Positions 7,238 to 9,211 of a stretch of DNA of 9,211 nt are shown here, piece after piece (the stretch's first letter is position 1; each line of letters opens with the position of its first letter). Location: positions 1-9,211 of the forward strand of contig DDYJ01000013.1 of the NCBI GenBank assembly GCA_002347905.1. Direction: 5' to 3'. The DNA comes from Comamonadaceae bacterium UBA2237. GTDB lineage: Bacteria > Pseudomonadota > Gammaproteobacteria > Burkholderiales > Burkholderiaceae_C. The position numbers and the translations under genes are program-made. The notes under the pieces are model-generated. The model saw only the letters and a program-made list of their open reading frames with translations. It had not been told where the DNA came from and did not search any database.

Positions 7238-7274
7238 GATAGGTTGAATTACAAAAGCGCTGAAACAACCTATC
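7238..7274. repeat. perfect 9-bp inverted repeat between dctM and the SMP-30 gene
   Basis: GATAGGTTG (7238-7246) and CAACCTATC (7266-7274) are exact reverse complements, separated by 19 bases that contain the palindrome AGCGCT (7256-7261). The element ends 11 bases before the SMP-30 ATG, with the presumed ribosome site lying between. It could act as an mRNA hairpin that sets the relative expression of the transporter and hydrolase genes, or as a DNA operator with spaced half-sites. There is no T-run after it on the minus strand, so it is not a classical terminator. Confidence 0.6.
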
Positions 7275-7283
7275 CCAGAGGCG

Positions 7284-8567
7284 TTATTTCAGAATGAGGT
7301 TAGGCAACCACATAGAGAACGATGGCACATAGGTCACCAACATTAAGGCGACGATCAAACCGCTGTAGAACGGAAGAATAGTTTTCATCACTTCACCAAC
7401 GGAGATGCCACCAATGGTGCAACCCACAAATTGGGTGGTACCAACCGGCGGAGTGTTTAAACCCAAAGCGCAGTTAATCAACAGCACGATGCCAAACTGC
7501 TCGGTGCTCATGCCCATTTGCTGGCAAATCGGCAAGAAGATGGGGGTGCAAATCAAGATGGTGGCAGCCATATCTAAGAAGGTGCCAAGCACAAACAAAA
7601 TAATGTTCACCCACAAAAAGATTACCCAGGGCTCACTGCTCACGCTTGAAAGCATCTTGCCGGTTAACTCGGCAACGCCATACAAACCAATCAAGTAGCC
7701 AAACATCGAGCTGATACCGATCAGCAACAGCACAGCGCCCGTGCTCTTGACCGCTTTCGCAGCCGCTTTCAAAAACTGCTCTTTGGTGAGTTTTTTATAG
7801 ACAACAGCTGCCAAAAACAAAGCCCACAAAACCGCCACAGAGGCAGACTCGGTCGCCGTAAACGCCCCCGACAAAATGCCAGTGATGATGATGACCACCA
7901 CCAACAAACCTGGCAACGACTGCACGAAAGAACGTCCCACAATCGCCCAGCCTGGGAAGGTGCCGGCTGGGTAGCCGCGCTTGACGGCAACCCCATAGGC
8001 GGCTGCCAAGTTGCATAGCGTCAAAAGTATGGCAGGCACGATACCCGCCAAGATCAGGGCTGCAATACTGACTTTGCCGCTCGCAGCCAACGCAAAAATA
8101 ATCAGGTTGTGGCTAGTAGGCATCAAGGCACCAACAAGGGAAGCATGCGTCGTGACGTTCACGGCGTAGTCGACGTCATACCCTTCTTTCTTCATCTGTG
8201 GAATCAAAACCGCACCCATGGCAGAGACGTCTGCCACCGGAGAACCGGACACGCCACCAAACAAAGTGCAGGCCAAGACATTGCTCATGCCCAAACCGCC
8301 GCGCACATGGCCAGCGATGGATTTAGCGAAATCCACAATCTTGTCGGCGATACCGCCGTACATCATGATTTCGCCAGCAAAAATGAAAAACGGAATGGCT
8401 AAGAAAGAGAACGGGTTCATGCCCGAAATCATTTGCTGAAAGCCCACTGCTAAAGGTAAGCCTTCGAACAACAAGGTCGCCAACGAAGACAAGCCGATGG
8501 AAAAAGCCACTGGCACGCCCAGGATCAGCAATAGCGTGAAGCTCACGCACAAAATAGTCAATGCCAT
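7284..8567 (-). CDS. dctM: TRAP transporter large permease (DctM)
   Basis: 427 residues, the usual size for the 12-helix membrane subunit of a TRAP transporter, which forms the sodium-coupled transport path for a ligand delivered by DctP. Repeated hydrophobic segments run through the whole protein. Family motifs are AIPFFIFAGEIM (58-69), GGLGMSNV (90-97), FGGVSGSPVADVSAMGA (103-119), the GAFTATESASVAV segment (234-246) in the second half, and GLNTPPVGTTQFV (369-381), part of the inverted-repeat core. The start ATG overlaps the last 10 bases of dctQ and has a strong ribosome site, AGGTGGAG (8573-8580), five bases upstream. The loop MPTSHN (149-154) replaces the more usual proline-pair wording at this place and may mark a subfamily. 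Substrate is unknown; a sugar acid or organic acid is likely from the SMP-30 neighbour. Confidence 0.95.
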   Translation of the reverse strand: MALTILCVSFTLLLILGVPVAFSIGLSSLATLLFEGLPLAVGFQQMISGMNPFSFLAIPFFIFAGEIMMYGGIADKIVDFAKSIAGHVRGGLGMSNVLACTLFGGVSGSPVADVSAMGAVLIPQMKKEGYDVDYAVNVTTHASLVGALMPTSHNLIIFALAASGKVSIAALILAGIVPAILLTLCNLAAAYGVAVKRGYPAGTFPGWAIVGRSFVQSLPGLLVVVIIITGILSGAFTATESASVAVLWALFLAAVVYKKLTKEQFLKAAAKAVKSTGAVLLLIGISSMFGYLIGLYGVAELTGKMLSSVSSEPWVIFLWVNIILFVLGTFLDMAATILICTPIFLPICQQMGMSTEQFGIVLLINCALGLNTPPVGTTQFVGCTIGGISVGEVMKTILPFYSGLIVALMLVTYVPSFSMWLPNLILK

Positions 8568-9046
8568 GCGGGCTCCACCTCTTCATTACGCATTAAGGCA
8601 ATGATGTGTTCCATCGAAAACAAGGCAACCAACACACCCGCCATCGCTGGCGGAATGTATTTGAAAGCCTCTGAAATACCTAAGGTCGGGATTTTGTAAT
8701 CCCACACGCTTTGCGCCAGCAAGCCGCAGTTGTAGGCCATCACTACGCCAAAGAGCAACACCAATCCGTGGATTAGCAACTCCATTTTGAGACGGACATT
8801 TTCTGGTGCAAGTACCAACAAAGACTCCAAGCCGATATGGCCTGCGTCGCGCACCCCCACGGCCATGCCAAGCATGGTCACGTAGAGCACTAGCATCACA
8901 GCACCACTCTCAGCCCAAGTGGGGGAGTCGTTGAAGACATAGCGCCCTATCACCTGATAGAGCACGGCCATGATCAACAACACCAGCCCTGCTACGCCGA
9001 TTTGCAGGCACAACTTCGCCAAGGCAGCACAAAAGCGTGTGTACAT
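8558..9046 (-). CDS. dctQ: TRAP transporter small permease (DctQ)
   Basis: 162 residues with four predicted membrane helices, at about 14-36, 46-65, 87-108 and 130-150, as expected for the small TRAP membrane subunit that pairs with DctM. The conserved pattern between the first two helices is present: GRYVFNDSPTWAES (34-47), with R35, N39, W44 and E46. It is followed by GVRDAGHIGLESL (64-76), also typical. The start ATG at 9046 is nine bases after the dctP stop, with no strong ribosome site, so it is probably translated by coupling. The end overlaps dctM by 10 bases. The order dctP-dctQ-dctM is the classic TRAP operon. Confidence 0.93.
   Translation of the reverse strand: MYTRFCAALAKLCLQIGVAGLVLLIMAVLYQVIGRYVFNDSPTWAESGAVMLVLYVTMLGMAVGVRDAGHIGLESLLVLAPENVRLKMELLIHGLVLLFGVVMAYNCGLLAQSVWDYKIPTLGISEAFKYIPPAMAGVLVALFSMEHIIALMRNEEVEPAWH
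8573..8580 (-). promoter_or_regulatory. ribosome binding site of dctM
   Basis: Minus-strand AGGTGGAG, five bases before the dctM ATG and inside the 3' end of dctQ. It is the best Shine-Dalgarno match on the minus strand of this window and fixes the dctM start at 8567. Confidence 0.75.
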
Positions 9047-9055
9047 AGTTCGCGC

Positions 9056-9211
9056 TTACTTGACGGCGTTGATACGTTTGACCATGTCTTGCAACTTGGG
9101 GTCCTTGAGGTATTTGTCATACACAGGCTTCATCGCGCCTTGGAAGCTGGCTTTATCGACATCAACGATTTCTGTGCCACCGGCTTTAACAATCGCCAGC
9201 GATTTGGTTTC
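9056..9211 (-). CDS. dctP: TRAP transporter solute-binding protein DctP, C-terminal end only
   Basis: The frame is open from the right edge of the window and ends with TAA at 9056-9058, giving the last 51 residues. They read ETKSLAIVKAGGTEIVDVDK and then a tail with SFQGAMKPVYDKY and KLQDMVKRINAVK. This matches the C-terminal helices of DctP-type periplasmic binding proteins (the D.A.F...V.PVY.KY pattern and a final K.I.AV). It is followed nine bases later by dctQ and then dctM, which confirms the call. The gene's start, signal peptide and ligand-binding arginine lie outside the window. Confidence 0.88.
   Translation of the reverse strand, partial: ETKSLAIVKAGGTEIVDVDKASFQGAMKPVYDKYLKDPKLQDMVKRINAVK

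Noticed and set aside
7227..7268. TTG start at 7268 for the SMP-30 gene
   Set aside because: It would place the coding start inside the 9-bp inverted repeat and add 14 residues with no family match; the ATG at 7226 is simpler.

Overview
The window looks like a chromosomal segment of a betaproteobacterium, most likely a Comamonadaceae-type member of the Burkholderiales. This rests on the gene order yicC-gmk-rpoZ-spoT followed by greB, on the sequence style of GreB and SpoT, and on a Bug/TctC-type periplasmic binding protein, a family greatly expanded in that group. GC content looks moderate by eye. I see no mobile elements, RNA genes or CRISPR arrays, and no gap above 300 bases without a gene.

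Left half, plus strand (1-3870): a core housekeeping block. It holds the 3' part of a YicC-family gene (entering at the left edge), gmk (overlapping yicC by 4 bases), rpoZ, a strong intrinsic terminator, and a full-length bifunctional spoT. These genes link guanine nucleotide supply, the omega subunit (which forms part of ppGpp site 1 on RNA polymerase) and the enzyme that makes and destroys (p)ppGpp. spoT converges on greB with only 25 bases between the stop codons.

Right half, minus strand (9211 down to 3896): seven co-directional genes. In order of transcription they are dctP (only the last 51 codons are in the window), dctQ, dctM (together a TRAP transporter), an SMP-30/gluconolactonase-like hydrolase, a Bug/TctC-type periplasmic binding protein, a ModA-like binding protein without signal peptide, and greB. 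The dctP-dctQ-dctM part is tightly packed. The gaps before the hydrolase (57 bases) and before the Bug gene (98 bases) hold inverted repeats. The ModA-like gene starts one base after the Bug stop, and greB starts 13 bases after the ModA-like stop. The likely theme is uptake of an organic or sugar acid by TRAP and hydrolysis of a lactone by the SMP-30 protein. The true substrate cannot be read from sequence.

I found no clear new defence, mobile or RNA system. The points most worth a second look are the three unrelated solute-binding protein families in one gene string with only one set of membrane subunits, the signal-less ModA-like protein, the perfect 9-bp inverted repeat before the SMP-30 gene, and the terminator that separates rpoZ from spoT while leaving almost no room for a promoter.
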